Positions 39,401 to 51,469 of a stretch of 64,000 nt of DNA are shown here, piece by piece. The DNA comes from Arsenophonus sp. GTDB taxonomy: Bacteria > Pseudomonadota > Gammaproteobacteria > Enterobacterales > Enterobacteriaceae. Location: assembly GCA_031446085.1 (NCBI GenBank), contig CP132901.1, positions 535,420 through 599,419 of the forward strand. Direction: 5' to 3'. How positions within the stretch are numbered: position 1 is the first letter of the stretch; the number at the start of each line of letters is the position of its first letter. The notes beneath the pieces were generated by a model. The model saw only the letters and a program-made list of their open reading frames with translations, did not search any database and had not been told where the DNA came from. Both the position numbers and the translations under genes were made by a program.

Positions 39401-40321
39401 AATATTCAACGTTTTCGTGATAATCCAAATTGTGCTGATCAAGAATATATTTTTAAAAAAAATCCAAAAAATCCTGGATTAAGTTCAGTTGTTACATTTA
39501 ATTTTCATGAATACAATTATTCACATTTTAATATTAAAAAGACTTATCCAAAAGTGGCTATATTGAGAGATCAGGGAACTCATTCTTATATAGAAACAGC
39601 ATTAGCATTTAAAAAAGTTGGATTTTCTTGTATTGACGTACATATGCAAGATTTATTAAATAATAAAAAAAAATTATCTGATTTTCAAGTATTAGTAGCT
39701 TGTGGAGGTTTTTCATATGGAGATGTATTAGGTTCTGGACAAGGATGGTCAAAAGTTATTTTATTTAATTCTAAAATACGTGATGAATTTTTTTCATTTT
39801 TTAATAATCCTAATACTTTATCATTGGGAATATGTAATGGCTGTCAGATGTTTTCTAATTTATATTCTTTAATTCCTGGAGCAAAATTTTGGCCAAATTT
39901 TACTAAAAATAGTTCAAATGTTTTTGAATCTAGATTTGTATTAGTTAAAATTTTGAAAAGTCCTTCTCTTTTTTTTGAAGATATGACTGATTCAATTCTT
40001 CCAATTGTGGTAGCACATGGAGAAGGTAGAATAATTTTTAGGAATAATCAAGATTTACAATCTTTAAAGAAAAATAAATTAATATCATTACAATTTGTTG
40101 ATTATAACGGTAATTTTACTGAAAAATATCCAGAAAATCCGAATGGTTCTATTGATGGAATCACTGCATTTACAAATTTAGATGGTAGAATCACTGTTAT
40201 GATGCCACATCCAGAAAGAGTTTTTCGTTCTATTAATAACTATTCATGGAATATGCGTTATGATGGTGAATATAGTCCGTGGATTCATATATTTTATAAT
40301 GCTAGAAAACAATTTAATTAA
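36422..40321 (+). CDS. purL: Phosphoribosylformylglycinamidine synthase PurL
   Basis: Large single-chain FGAM synthase of de novo purine synthesis. 1299 residues (1295 in E. coli). N-terminal PurS-like region; [13 protein letters not shown] and [26 protein letters not shown] (about residues 295-320) of the catalytic core; [20 protein letters not shown]; and a C-terminal glutaminase domain from about residue 1040 with the nucleophile in [10 protein letters not shown] and PHPERVFR at the end. Despite nucleoside import (nupC, deoB), de novo purine synthesis therefore persists at least in part. Confidence 0.98.
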   Translation: [1299 protein letters not shown]

Positions 40322-40330
40322 AAATTTTAA

Positions 40331-41962
40331 ATGATGCAATTTATGAAATCAAAATTAGATATTATTTTAGCTCAATTAAATTTAGTAGTAGGTGATATAT
40401 ACGGAAATTCTAAAAAAATTCTAAAAATAATTGACCAACAAAATACGAAGCAGTGTGATTTAATAATATTTCCTGAATTATCATTAACAGGATATTGTCC
40501 AGAAGATTTATTATTTAATTCAGATTTTTATGATCAATGTATGAATGCATTAAATAATATTAGATTAGCAACTAAAAATGTTGCTGTTGTCCTAGGGCAT
40601 CCATGGAAGAAAAAAAAAAAAATTTATAATGCACTTTCATTTTTTTGGAAAAAAAAAAGATTAGCAATTTATTATAAACAAAAATTGCCAAATTATGGAC
40701 TTTTTGATGAAAAAAGATATTTTTGTTCTGGAAATAAAACATGTGTTACATTTTTTAAAAACTATAAAATAGGTTTTTTAATTTGTGAAGATGTTTGGCA
40801 TACTAATTTAGTAGATAATGTTAAAAAACATGGAGCAAATATTATTATTGTTATTAATGCTTCCCCATATAATTATAAAAAATATAATTTAAGATTAAAG
40901 TTATTAAAATCACATTGTAGAAGAATTAATTTACCTATTATATATTTGAATTTAGTTGGTGGACAAGATGAATTAATTTTTGATGGAAATTCAATAATAT
41001 TAAATTCAAAGGGAGATATAACACATAAATTATCAGTTTTTAAGGAAGAAATATTGAAATGTACTTTTCAAAATTATGAACCAATATTTAAATTTAAAAA
41101 GATAAAATCAATATTTTTAATTTCAGAAATTTATAAAGGATTAGTATTTGCAACAAGTGAATATGTTAGAAAAAATGGTTTTTCTAGAGTTGTTCTTGGT
41201 ATTTCTGGAGGTATAGATTCTGCATTAACAGCAGCTATTGCAGTAGATGCTTTAAACAAAGAAAATGTTCATGCAGTTATGATGCCTTTTAAATATACTT
41301 CAAGGAAAAGTATTCGATATGCTGTAATGTTATCTAAAATGTTAGGAATTAGATTAGATATTATTAATATTACATCAATATATAATATATTTATAAAATT
41401 AATGATGCCAACTTTTTCTCATAAAAAAAAAGATATAACAGAAGAAAATTTGCAATCTCGTTGTAGATCTGTTATTTTGATGTCCATTTCGAATAAAAAT
41501 AAATCATTAGTATTAACATGTAATAATAAATCTGAATTATCTATAGGATATACTACAATTTATGGAGATATGGCCGGTGGCTTTTCTGTTTTAAAAGATG
41601 TATCTAAAACATTGGTATATAAACTTGCAAAATATAGAAATAAATTGTCTAGAGTTATTCCAAAAGGAATAATTAATAGGATGCCGACTGCAGAATTATT
41701 TTATAGACAAAAAGATTATGATTCTTTACCAAAATATAATGTATTAGATTCTATTTTAAAAGGATATATTGAAAAAAATCAATCGATGAATGAATTACTA
41801 GTTAGAGGTTTTAATATTAAAGCGATTAAAAAAATTGTTGAATTAATTAGGAAAAGTGAATATAAAAGATATCAGTCAGCAATTGGACCTACAATTACAA
41901 CTAAAAATTTAAGTAAAGATAGACGCTATCCAGTGACATATAAATTTAAGTATTATGATTAA
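40331..41962 (+). CDS. nadE: Glutamine-hydrolysing NAD+ synthetase
   Basis: Amidates nicotinate adenine dinucleotide to NAD+. 543 residues: an N-terminal nitrilase-type glutaminase (about 1-260; Glu in [15 protein letters not shown], Lys in [17 protein letters not shown], Cys in GFLICEDVW) fused to an NAD synthetase domain with P loop [13 protein letters not shown] (about 293-305). E. coli K-12 instead has a 275-residue ammonia-dependent NadE, while other enterics carry this long form near glnB and glyA, so the location between purL and glyA looks ancestral. An A13 run (40610-40622) and an A10 run are both in frame. Start is one of three nearby ATGs. Confidence 0.94.
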   Translation: MMQFMKSKLDIILAQLNLVVGDIYGNSKKILKIIDQQNTKQCDLIIFPELSLTGYCPEDLLFNSDFYDQCMNALNNIRLATKNVAVVLGHPWKKKKKIYNALSFFWKKKRLAIYYKQKLPNYGLFDEKRYFCSGNKTCVTFFKNYKIGFLICEDVWHTNLVDNVKKHGANIIIVINASPYNYKKYNLRLKLLKSHCRRINLPIIYLNLVGGQDELIFDGNSIILNSKGDITHKLSVFKEEILKCTFQNYEPIFKFKKIKSIFLISEIYKGLVFATSEYVRKNGFSRVVLGISGGIDSALTAAIAVDALNKENVHAVMMPFKYTSRKSIRYAVMLSKMLGIRLDIINITSIYNIFIKLMMPTFSHKKKDITEENLQSRCRSVILMSISNKNKSLVLTCNNKSELSIGYTTIYGDMAGGFSVLKDVSKTLVYKLAKYRNKLSRVIPKGIINRMPTAELFYRQKDYDSLPKYNVLDSILKGYIEKNQSMNELLVRGFNIKAIKKIVELIRKSEYKRYQSAIGPTITTKNLSKDRRYPVTYKFKYYD

Positions 41963-41973
41963 TTTTTAAGAAA

Positions 41974-43230
41974 ATGTTTAAGAATAAAAATGAAAAAATA
42001 GAAAAATATGATTTTGAATTATGGAATTCGATTCAACATGAAAAAAATCGTCAAGAACAGTATATTAACCTAATTGCATCTGAAAATTATGTTTCAAAAT
42101 ATGTTAGAAAAGCGCAAGGTTCCATATTAACAAATAAATATGCAGAAGGTTATCCTGAAAAACGTTATTATGCAGGTTGTGAATATATTGATATAATTGA
42201 AAATCTCGCTATTGAAAGAGCAAAAAAAATTTTTAATTCCGATTTTGCTAATGTTCAACCACATTCTGGAACACAAGCTAACTTAGCAGTTTATTTTGCA
42301 TTATTAAAACCAGGTGACTATGTTTTGAGTATGGACTTAAAACATGGTGGACATTTAAGTCATGGATCAAAAAGTAATTTTTCTGGTAAATTATATAATT
42401 TTATTCATTATACTCTTAATAATCATGGAGATATAGATTATGAAGATATTTCTTATAAAGCAAAAAAATATAAACCAAAAATGATTATTGCTGGATTTTC
42501 TAGTTATTCTGGAATTATTAATTGGAAAAAAATTAGAATAATAGCAGATCAAGTTAATGCTTATTTTTTAGCAGATATTGCTCATATTGCAGGATTAATA
42601 GTATCTGGATTATATCCTAGTCCTATAGACTATGCACATGTTGTCACTACTACTACTCATAAAACTTTATGTGGTCCTCGAGGTGGTGTAATATTAGCTA
42701 AAAATGGCAATCAAGATTTTTATAAAAAATTAGACTCTGCAGTATTTCCTGGTATTCAAGGTGGTCCTTTAATGCATGTTATTGCTGCTAAGGCAATTGC
42801 ATTTCAAGAATCTATGACTATAGATTTTAAAAAATATCAAAAAAAAGTTATTCAAAATGCACAGTCAATGGTAAAGGTTTTTTTAAATAGAAATTATAAT
42901 ATTGTATCAGGTGGTACAAAAAATCATTTGTTTCTAGTTGATTTAAGAAATAAAAATATTACAGGTAAAGAAGCTGAATTTATTTTAAAAAAAGTTAATA
43001 TTGTAACAAATAAAAATTTTGTTCCTAATGATAAAAAAAGTTCATTTATTACATCTGGTATTAGAATTGGTACTCCAACTATTTCAAAGAGAGGATTTAG
43101 TAAATGTGATTCGCAAAGAGTAGCTTCTTGGATATGTGATATATTAGATAACATTAAAAATAAGAATCTACTTTCTTCTATTAAGAAGAAAGTATTAAAT
43201 ATTTGTAATAAGTATCCTTTTAAAAATTAA
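41974..43230 (+). CDS. glyA: Serine hydroxymethyltransferase
   Basis: PLP enzyme converting serine and THF to glycine and methylene-THF, feeding purL, panB and thymidylate. 418 residues (417 in E. coli). Conserved [18 protein letters not shown] (about residues 30-47), [21 protein letters not shown] lysine in [14 protein letters not shown] (about residue 230) and [14 protein letters not shown]. Its last 60 bases contain an 11-bp hairpin. Convergent with mnmE nine bases away. Confidence 0.98.
   Translation: MFKNKNEKIEKYDFELWNSIQHEKNRQEQYINLIASENYVSKYVRKAQGSILTNKYAEGYPEKRYYAGCEYIDIIENLAIERAKKIFNSDFANVQPHSGTQANLAVYFALLKPGDYVLSMDLKHGGHLSHGSKSNFSGKLYNFIHYTLNNHGDIDYEDISYKAKKYKPKMIIAGFSSYSGIINWKKIRIIADQVNAYFLADIAHIAGLIVSGLYPSPIDYAHVVTTTTHKTLCGPRGGVILAKNGNQDFYKKLDSAVFPGIQGGPLMHVIAAKAIAFQESMTIDFKKYQKKVIQNAQSMVKVFLNRNYNIVSGGTKNHLFLVDLRNKNITGKEAEFILKKVNIVTNKNFVPNDKKSSFITSGIRIGTPTISKRGFSKCDSQRVASWICDILDNIKNKNLLSSIKKKVLNICNKYPFKN
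43169..43194 (+). terminator. 11-bp hairpin within the glyA coding 3' end
   Basis: TACTTTCTTCT-ATTA-AGAAGAAAGTA, a perfect stem, followed by TTAAATATTTG. It lies 36 bases before the glyA stop. It could terminate poorly or protect the mRNA 3' end at the tight convergent junction with mnmE; termination activity is inferred. Confidence 0.4.
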
Positions 43231-43239
43231 TCAAAAATA

Positions 43240-44616
43240 TTATTTTCCAATACAAAAAGTAGAAAATATATCGTTCAATATATTTTTTGAATATGAAATG
43301 CCGATGATTTCTTCTAATTTCTTTTGTGCTAATGACAATTCTTCTAAAATTAATTCGTGTGTGTTTGAATCTAATAATAATTTTTTAATTTTATTTAGTT
43401 GATTAAAAGCTATTATCATATTTTTTATATGTCTTTGTCTTGCTAAAAAAACTGTTTCAGTTGAGATATTATCTTTAAATTTTTTATATAAATAGTTTTT
43501 TAGTAAATTAATTCCTTTATTTTGATGAATAGATAATTTAATAATATCAATATTTTTAATATTATAAATTTTTGTTTTATCTCCTACTAATAGATCTATT
43601 TTATTTAAAATAATAGTAAAAGGAATATTTTTTGCTATTTTTTTTTGAAATTTATAACAAATTTTGTTTATATCAGAGTTTTTATTTTTTTTTGCATCGA
43701 GTACGTAAAGAATATGATCTGCTTTTTTAATTTCTTCATATGTTAATTGAATTCCTATTTTTTCTATTTCATTTTCAAAATTTTTTCTAATACCTGCTGT
43801 ATCAATTAAATTTAGTGATATATTATCAATTTGAATAGATTCAGATAATATATCTCGTGTAGTTCCAGGTATATTAGTTACAATGGCTCTTTTTTGATTA
43901 CATAATGCATTTAGTATACTTGATTTTCCAACATTTGGTTTTCCTATAATTACAATTTTTATTCCTTCACTTATTTTTTTCCCTTGGTTAGCTTGTTTTA
44001 TGATATATTTTATATCATCTTTAATATTGTTGATTTTATTTTTTATTTTTAAAAAAGATAATTCGTTAATATTTTCGTCTGGAAAATTAAGAGATGCTTC
44101 AATATTTACTCTAATATTCTGTATTTCATTAATTAAATAATGTATTTTTTTTGAAAATAATCCTTCTAAAGATTTTATTGCCATATTTGATGCTGTTATG
44201 CTATTAGAATTGATTAAATCAGCAACACTTTCTAATTGTATCAAATCCATTTTATTATTTAGAAAAGATCTATAAGAAAATTCTCCAGGATATGCAATCC
44301 TAATATTTTTTATTAACAAAATATTACGTAGTAACAAATTTAATGAAATTTGTCCTCCGTGTCCATGGAGTTCTAATACATTTTCTCCTGTAAATGAATT
44401 AGGAGCACTAAAATATATTGCAATACCTTTGTCTATAAGATTGCCTTTCAAGTCATAAAAAGGTAAATAATAAGCATATCTTTTTTTTATGTGTTTTTTT
44501 AATATTTTTTTAAAAATTTGAAATATTTCTTTTCCAGAAATTCTTAAGATACCAATTCCTCCTTTTCCATATGGAGTTGCTTGTGCAACAATTGTATCTT
44601 CTTGTTTATCATACAT
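43240..44616 (-). CDS. mnmE: tRNA modification GTPase MnmE
   Basis: With MnmG forms the complex that makes cmnm5U34 in tRNA wobble positions. 458 residues (454 in E. coli). N-terminal TIVAQATPYGKGGIGILRISG-like formyl-THF-binding domain, LHGHGGQI; G domain with GKPNVGKSS (about residues 226-234), GTTRD, DTAG, NKID; and the catalytic C terminus FCIGK. The partner MnmG is encoded at 56-58 kb, and MnmA, which thiolates the same base, at the window end. Confidence 0.97.
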   Translation of the reverse strand: MYDKQEDTIVAQATPYGKGGIGILRISGKEIFQIFKKILKKHIKKRYAYYLPFYDLKGNLIDKGIAIYFSAPNSFTGENVLELHGHGGQISLNLLLRNILLIKNIRIAYPGEFSYRSFLNNKMDLIQLESVADLINSNSITASNMAIKSLEGLFSKKIHYLINEIQNIRVNIEASLNFPDENINELSFLKIKNKINNIKDDIKYIIKQANQGKKISEGIKIVIIGKPNVGKSSILNALCNQKRAIVTNIPGTTRDILSESIQIDNISLNLIDTAGIRKNFENEIEKIGIQLTYEEIKKADHILYVLDAKKNKNSDINKICYKFQKKIAKNIPFTIILNKIDLLVGDKTKIYNIKNIDIIKLSIHQNKGINLLKNYLYKKFKDNISTETVFLARQRHIKNMIIAFNQLNKIKKLLLDSNTHELILEELSLAQKKLEEIIGISYSKNILNDIFSTFCIGK

Positions 44617-44649
44617 ATAAGTTTTTTAATGATTTTTAGTAGGTATTAA

Positions 44650-46257
44650 TTATTTATTTTTAAAATATAATCCACGTTTTTCTAATGATTTATAAATCAT
44701 TTGTTGTTGTATTATTGTTACTAAATTACTTACAATATAATATAAAACTAATCCAGTAGGAAACCATAAGAAAAATATTGTAAAAATAATTGGTATATAT
44801 AACATAATTTTTTTTTGTACTGGATCTGTAATAGTTGTAGGAGACATTTTTTGGATAATATACATTGTGATTCCCATAAATATAGGTAATATATAATATG
44901 GATCAGATGATGATAAATCTTTAATCCATCCAAAAAAAGGTGCATGAAATAATTCTACAGAAGAAATTAACATGTAATATAACGCAAGAAAAACAGGCAT
45001 TTGAATTAATAAAGGTAAACATCCTCCGAATGGATTAACGTTTTCTTTTTTATATAAAGAAATCATTTCTTGACTTAATTTATGTTTATCATGAGAAAAA
45101 CGTGTTTTTATAGCTTCTATTTTTGGTTGTAATAATCGTAATTTAGCCATCGAAGTATATTGTGCTTTTGTTAAAGGGTACATGATACCTCTTAATATAA
45201 ATGTGATAAATATTATAGAAAAACCCCAATTTCCTATAAAATTATTGATAAATTTTAATAATGTGAATAATGGTTCTGAAATAAACCAAAACCAACCATA
45301 ATCAATAGTATGATGTAAATTATTATTTATAATAGAAAGTTCTTCTTGTAATTTTGGACCAATCCATAAAATATTTTTATAACTAATTTTATTTAATGGA
45401 TTAACTTTTTTTATAGGAGTTTCATATCCGATAAGAGCAAGATCTTTTTCTGATATATCTGTAGTATAAAACGTATTTTTTTCTTGAGATGATGGTATCC
45501 AAGCAGTTAAAAAATATTGTTCTAACATACTAATCCATCCACCTGTACCGATAATATTTAATTTTTTATTTTTAATATCATCAAAACTGTATTTTTTATA
45601 ATTATTTTCTTCTGTAAAATAAGCTGCTCCTCTATAATTGTGTAAAATAAAATTATTTTTTGTATTGTTGTGTTTTAATTTTTTGCTTTGTATGATTTGA
45701 TAATAAAATGAATAATTTAATTTTTTATTACTACTGTTAGTAATTATATATTCTAGAAATATACTGTATTTTTCTCTTTTAAAAGTATATTTTTTTTGAT
45801 AAGATACTTTATCTTGATCAAGATAATTCAATAATACAAATATTTCATTTTGATTTTTTTTAAGTATATATGTTTTTTTTTCTGAATCAAATATTGGAGA
45901 AAATTCAAAGTTGTTGTTTTTTATCAATCCACTTTTAATTTGAAAAAAATTATTCTCTTCATTTTCTAATAAAACGTATGGATCCAATGAATCTATATTT
46001 TTTTTATAATTTAATAAACTAGCTTTTTCAATATTTCCACCTATTAAGTTAATGGATACATCTAATACATCAGTTTTGACTTTAATTATATTTTTTTCAT
46101 TATTTTTTATTTTTTTTTCATAAAAATATTTTTCATTTTCATTAGAGAATGTAGTTTGTTTTGTAATATTTTTTATTTTGTCGTATTCCCAAGTTTTCCA
46201 TAAAATAAATGAAAAACATAAAAAAAGGATGAATATAAAATTTCGTTGTAAGTCCAT
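44650..46257 (-). CDS. yidC: Membrane protein insertase YidC
   Basis: Inserts and folds inner-membrane proteins, alone or with SecYEG. 535 residues (548 in E. coli). N-terminal signal-anchor (FIFILFLCFSFILWKTW), large periplasmic domain (about 60-340), then the conserved five-helix core with NWGFSIIFITFILRGIMYPLTKAQYTSM (in two parts, about 345-370), FGGCLPLLIQMPVFLALY and FPTGLVLYYIVSN. Sits between yidD and mnmE as in enterics. Confidence 0.97.
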   Translation of the reverse strand: MDLQRNFIFILFLCFSFILWKTWEYDKIKNITKQTTFSNENEKYFYEKKIKNNEKNIIKVKTDVLDVSINLIGGNIEKASLLNYKKNIDSLDPYVLLENEENNFFQIKSGLIKNNNFEFSPIFDSEKKTYILKKNQNEIFVLLNYLDQDKVSYQKKYTFKREKYSIFLEYIITNSSNKKLNYSFYYQIIQSKKLKHNNTKNNFILHNYRGAAYFTEENNYKKYSFDDIKNKKLNIIGTGGWISMLEQYFLTAWIPSSQEKNTFYTTDISEKDLALIGYETPIKKVNPLNKISYKNILWIGPKLQEELSIINNNLHHTIDYGWFWFISEPLFTLLKFINNFIGNWGFSIIFITFILRGIMYPLTKAQYTSMAKLRLLQPKIEAIKTRFSHDKHKLSQEMISLYKKENVNPFGGCLPLLIQMPVFLALYYMLISSVELFHAPFFGWIKDLSSSDPYYILPIFMGITMYIIQKMSPTTITDPVQKKIMLYIPIIFTIFFLWFPTGLVLYYIVSNLVTIIQQQMIYKSLEKRGLYFKNK

Positions 46258-46313
46258 TTTTTTCTCTAAAAAAATAAAAAATATATTTTTATATGTTTAA
46301 AAGTTGTCCTTTT

Positions 46314-46520
46314 TTAAGATAAAGGATGACATTTAATAATTCTTTTTATTATTAAAAATATACTTTTAATGAGTTTAAAAGTTGATAATGTTTGTATTGC
46401 ATATTCTGAACAAGTTGGGTGAAATCTGCAGCATGGTTGTTTTAATATGCTAAAAAATAATTGATAAATTTTAATTATTAATATTAATTTCTTTCTTAAG
46501 AAAGATGATAATATTTCCAT
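46314..46520 (-). CDS. yidD: Membrane protein insertion efficiency factor YidD
   Basis: Small amphipathic membrane-associated protein proposed to assist YidC-dependent insertion. 68 residues (85 in E. coli). The diagnostic cysteines are in PCCRFHPTCSEYAIQTL (about residues 29-45) and IIKCHPL near the end; the family's GGYDPVP tail is lost. Overlaps rnpA by 25 bases, the usual arrangement. Confidence 0.92.
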   Translation of the reverse strand: MEILSSFLRKKLILIIKIYQLFFSILKQPCCRFHPTCSEYAIQTLSTFKLIKSIFLIIKRIIKCHPLS

Positions 46521-46840
46521 AAATTTCTTAACTCTTTTAAAAATGTTTTTTTATCAAAAATTTTAAATCGTATTTTTACTAATACAATAAAGTCCATCTT
46601 TTGAAAACGATAATAATTTAGTCGAAAATATTCTCTAATTAAACGTTTTATAGTATTTCTTTGATGAGCTTTTTTAACATTTTTTTTTGAAATCATCAAA
46701 CCAAGACGAGGAAAACAATGAGAATTAATTCTCGAAATAATAAATAACCCCTTATCGTTTTTTTTCCATATTGGTCTATTTAAAACATGATTAAAATCTT
46801 TTGAATAAATCAATCTAAATTTTTTAGAATAAAAAAACAT
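46496..46840 (-). CDS. rnpA: RNase P protein component RnpA
   Basis: Basic protein subunit that binds the RNase P RNA encoded at 17 kb. 114 residues (119 in E. coli). RNR-motif region ISKKNVKKAHQRNTIKRLIREYFRLN (seen as KKAHQRNTIKRLIRE, about residues 55-69) and FNHVLNRPIWKK. Follows rpmH, overlaps yidD. Confidence 0.95.
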   Translation of the reverse strand: MFFYSKKFRLIYSKDFNHVLNRPIWKKNDKGLFIISRINSHCFPRLGLMISKKNVKKAHQRNTIKRLIREYFRLNYYRFQKMDFIVLVKIRFKIFDKKTFLKELRNLWKYYHLS

Positions 46841-46867
46841 AAATTTTTAAATTAGATAAATAAAAAG

Positions 46868-47011
46868 TTATTTAGAAGATACTGTAAGATGTATTCTTCC
46901 TCTTAATCGTCTTCTTGATAAAATATGACGTCCATTTTTTGTAGACATACGCATACGGAATCCATGGGAACGATATCTTTTTAAATTAGAAGGTTGAAAA
47001 GTTCGTTTCAT
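46868..47011 (-). CDS. rpmH: Ribosomal protein bL34
   Basis: 47 residues (46 in E. coli), too short for many gene finders. It begins [19 protein letters not shown], continues with [18 protein letters not shown] and ends TVSSK. Preceded by AAAGGA. First gene of the rpmH-rnpA-yidD-yidC-mnmE set, 28 bases upstream of rnpA, transcribed away from the position dnaA would occupy. Confidence 0.97.
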   Translation of the reverse strand: MKRTFQPSNLKRYRSHGFRMRMSTKNGRHILSRRRLRGRIHLTVSSK

Positions 47012-47830
47012 ATTTTAATCCTTTCTGATATGCAATTATTTATTCAACTTAAATGAATAATTCAAAATATAAAAATTAAACTATTATAGTTTATATTAAT
47101 ATTTAAATTTAAAATGATTTGATTAAATTTTATTTAAAAACGTTACTTTTTTTTAATGTATCATTTTTTTTCCATTATGTACACTATATGAGAATTTAAT
47201 TTTAAAATATTAAAATATTTATCATTATAAATTCGCAAATTATGATATAATTAATGTTATTATAAATAAAAATTTTTTAAATAAAAATAAAAAAATAATA
47301 TAAATTTATATTTAATATTATATTTATGTATAAGATAGATCTTATTTTTTTAATTCTTTTAAAGTATACATTTTTTTATACAGGATACAAATATGTACTT
47401 AAAAATTGTAAAAGATTTTTTAAAAAATCTATGTTTACATATAAATATTAGTCATTCTTATAATCAAAAGAATCAAATGTAATATATTTGTTTATTTGAA
47501 TTTAATTTATTTTTTTAATTTTCAATTTTAATAAATTGAAATACATTTTATAATTACATATTATAACATAGTAAAATTAAATAAGAAGATTAGATTATTT
47601 TTTTACAGTTTTATTTGATAGAAGATCTTAGGAGGATTAAGTTAAAATCTCGTCACTAGATTATTATTTTTAATAATTAGATTATTATTTTAATAATTTT
47701 TATAAAAAAAAAATTTTTTCGTTAATAAATATATTTATACAAAAATTGTTTTATATAAATTAATAATTAATTAACATTAATTTAAAATTAGGTTTAATTT
47801 TTTTTTAAAAGGAAGTTTATTTTTTAATAT
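47012..47830. other. 819-bp gene-free region where dnaA is expected
   Basis: In enterics rpmH and dnaN flank dnaA. Here the interval holds no frame longer than 29 codons and no fragment recognisable as DnaA. It is almost pure A/T with a tandem repeat at 47657-47697 and an island AGGAGGATTAAG near 47630-47641. I found no exact TTATCCACA box by eye. It must contain the divergent promoters of rpmH and dnaN and could still be a replication origin. Confidence 0.7.
47657..47697. repeat. Tandem direct repeat, 2 x ~20 bp
   Basis: TAGATTATTATTTT followed by TAATAAT, copied at once as TAGATTATTATTTT followed by AATAAT; the copies (21 and 20 bp) differ by one T. Lies in the gene-free rpmH-dnaN interval about 135 bases before dnaN. 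Could be an origin iteron remnant or a replication-slippage duplication. Confidence 0.75.
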
Positions 47831-48939
47831 ATGAAGATTATAGTTTCAAAAAAAAAATTTTAAAATCATTACAAAAGATTCGAAGAATTTACACAAGTAA
47901 GCCTATTATACCAATATTATCAAATTTATTATTAAAAATAAGAAATAATATCTTATTTATAATTAGTAATGACACTGAAATTGAAATAATTTCAAAAATT
48001 GAATTAATTCTTAATATAGATAAAAGCAATGAATCTATTACGGTTTCTGGAAAAAAATTTTTTGATATTTTTAAAATGCTTCCAGAAGATTCTGAAATTG
48101 AAATTGCAATAAAAAACGAACAAATGTTTATTCGTACTCCTAATATATGTTTTACTTTATCAACAATCTCTTCTATAAATTTTCCTTGTTTTGAAAAACA
48201 AGAAATACAATTAGAAATTGAAATTTATCAAAAAACATTAAAAAAATTGATTGAATATACTTATTTTTCTATGGCATCTCAAGATATACGTCATTATCTT
48301 AATGGTATGTTATTTGTTGTAGAATCAAAGAAAATTTATACAGTAGCTACAGACGGGCATAGATTAGCTGTTTGTTCTTTTCCATTACTTAATGAAAAAA
48401 ATAGTAAATGTACAATTATCATACCAAGAAAAAGTGTTATTGAATTAATGAAGTTAATTAATGAAAATAAAGAATTAATAAAATTAAAAATTAGTAATCA
48501 ATACATTTGTATTCATACTAATGATTTTATATTTACATCTAAATTAATAGATGTTTCTTTTCCTAATTATAAAAATGTTTTATTAACAAAATTAGATAAA
48601 GAAGCTATTATTGATTTAAATAAAATCAAAAATTCTTGTTTACGCTCTTCAATTTTATTAGATACAAAATTTAAATGTGTTAGTTTAGAATTTTATAAAA
48701 ACACTTTAGAAATTAGAACTAAAAACTTTAAAAATGAACAATATATTGAAAAAATAATTATTTTATATAAACAAGAAAATATTACAATTAATGTAAATCC
48801 TGATTATATTTTAGATATTTTAAATGCTTTAAAAATAAATCAAGTACATCTTTTTCTTAAAGATTCTAATTCTTGTATAAAAATTAAACATAAAAATGAA
48901 TATCAAATTACATATGTTATTATGCCAATGATTTTATAA
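47831..48939 (+). CDS. dnaN: DNA polymerase III sliding clamp DnaN, broken by an A10 frameshift
   Basis: The beta clamp that tethers DNA polymerase III; essential. ATG 47831 reads MKIIVSKKK, then an A10 run (47848-47857) shifts into a TAA at 47861. One more A gives ILKSLQKIRRIYTSKPIIPI and a continuous protein to 48939, about 369 residues (366 in E. coli). Three clamp domains are recognisable: PILSNLLLKI, SGKKFFDIFKMLP, then ATDGHRLAVCSFPL (about residues 172-185), and the C-terminal YVIMPMIL matching the conserved PM[R/K]L end. An alternative downstream ATG (48076) would delete most of domain I. recF, which follows in enterics, is missing. Confidence 0.9.
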
Positions 48940-49026
48940 AAGTCATTTATTTTTTTTAAAAAAAGTTTTCATTATAAATGAATACGTGATATATAAATAT
49001 TTTTACTATTTTTTTAAATAAAGTGA

Positions 49027-51456
<2,430 letters not shown>

Positions 51457-51469
51457 TTATAAAATTTGA

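Noticed and set aside
47393..47482. 29-codon frame MYLKIVKDFLKN... in the rpmH-dnaN gap, considered as a dnaA remnant or peptide gene
   Set aside because: No DnaA motif, no good ribosome-binding site, and length expected by chance.
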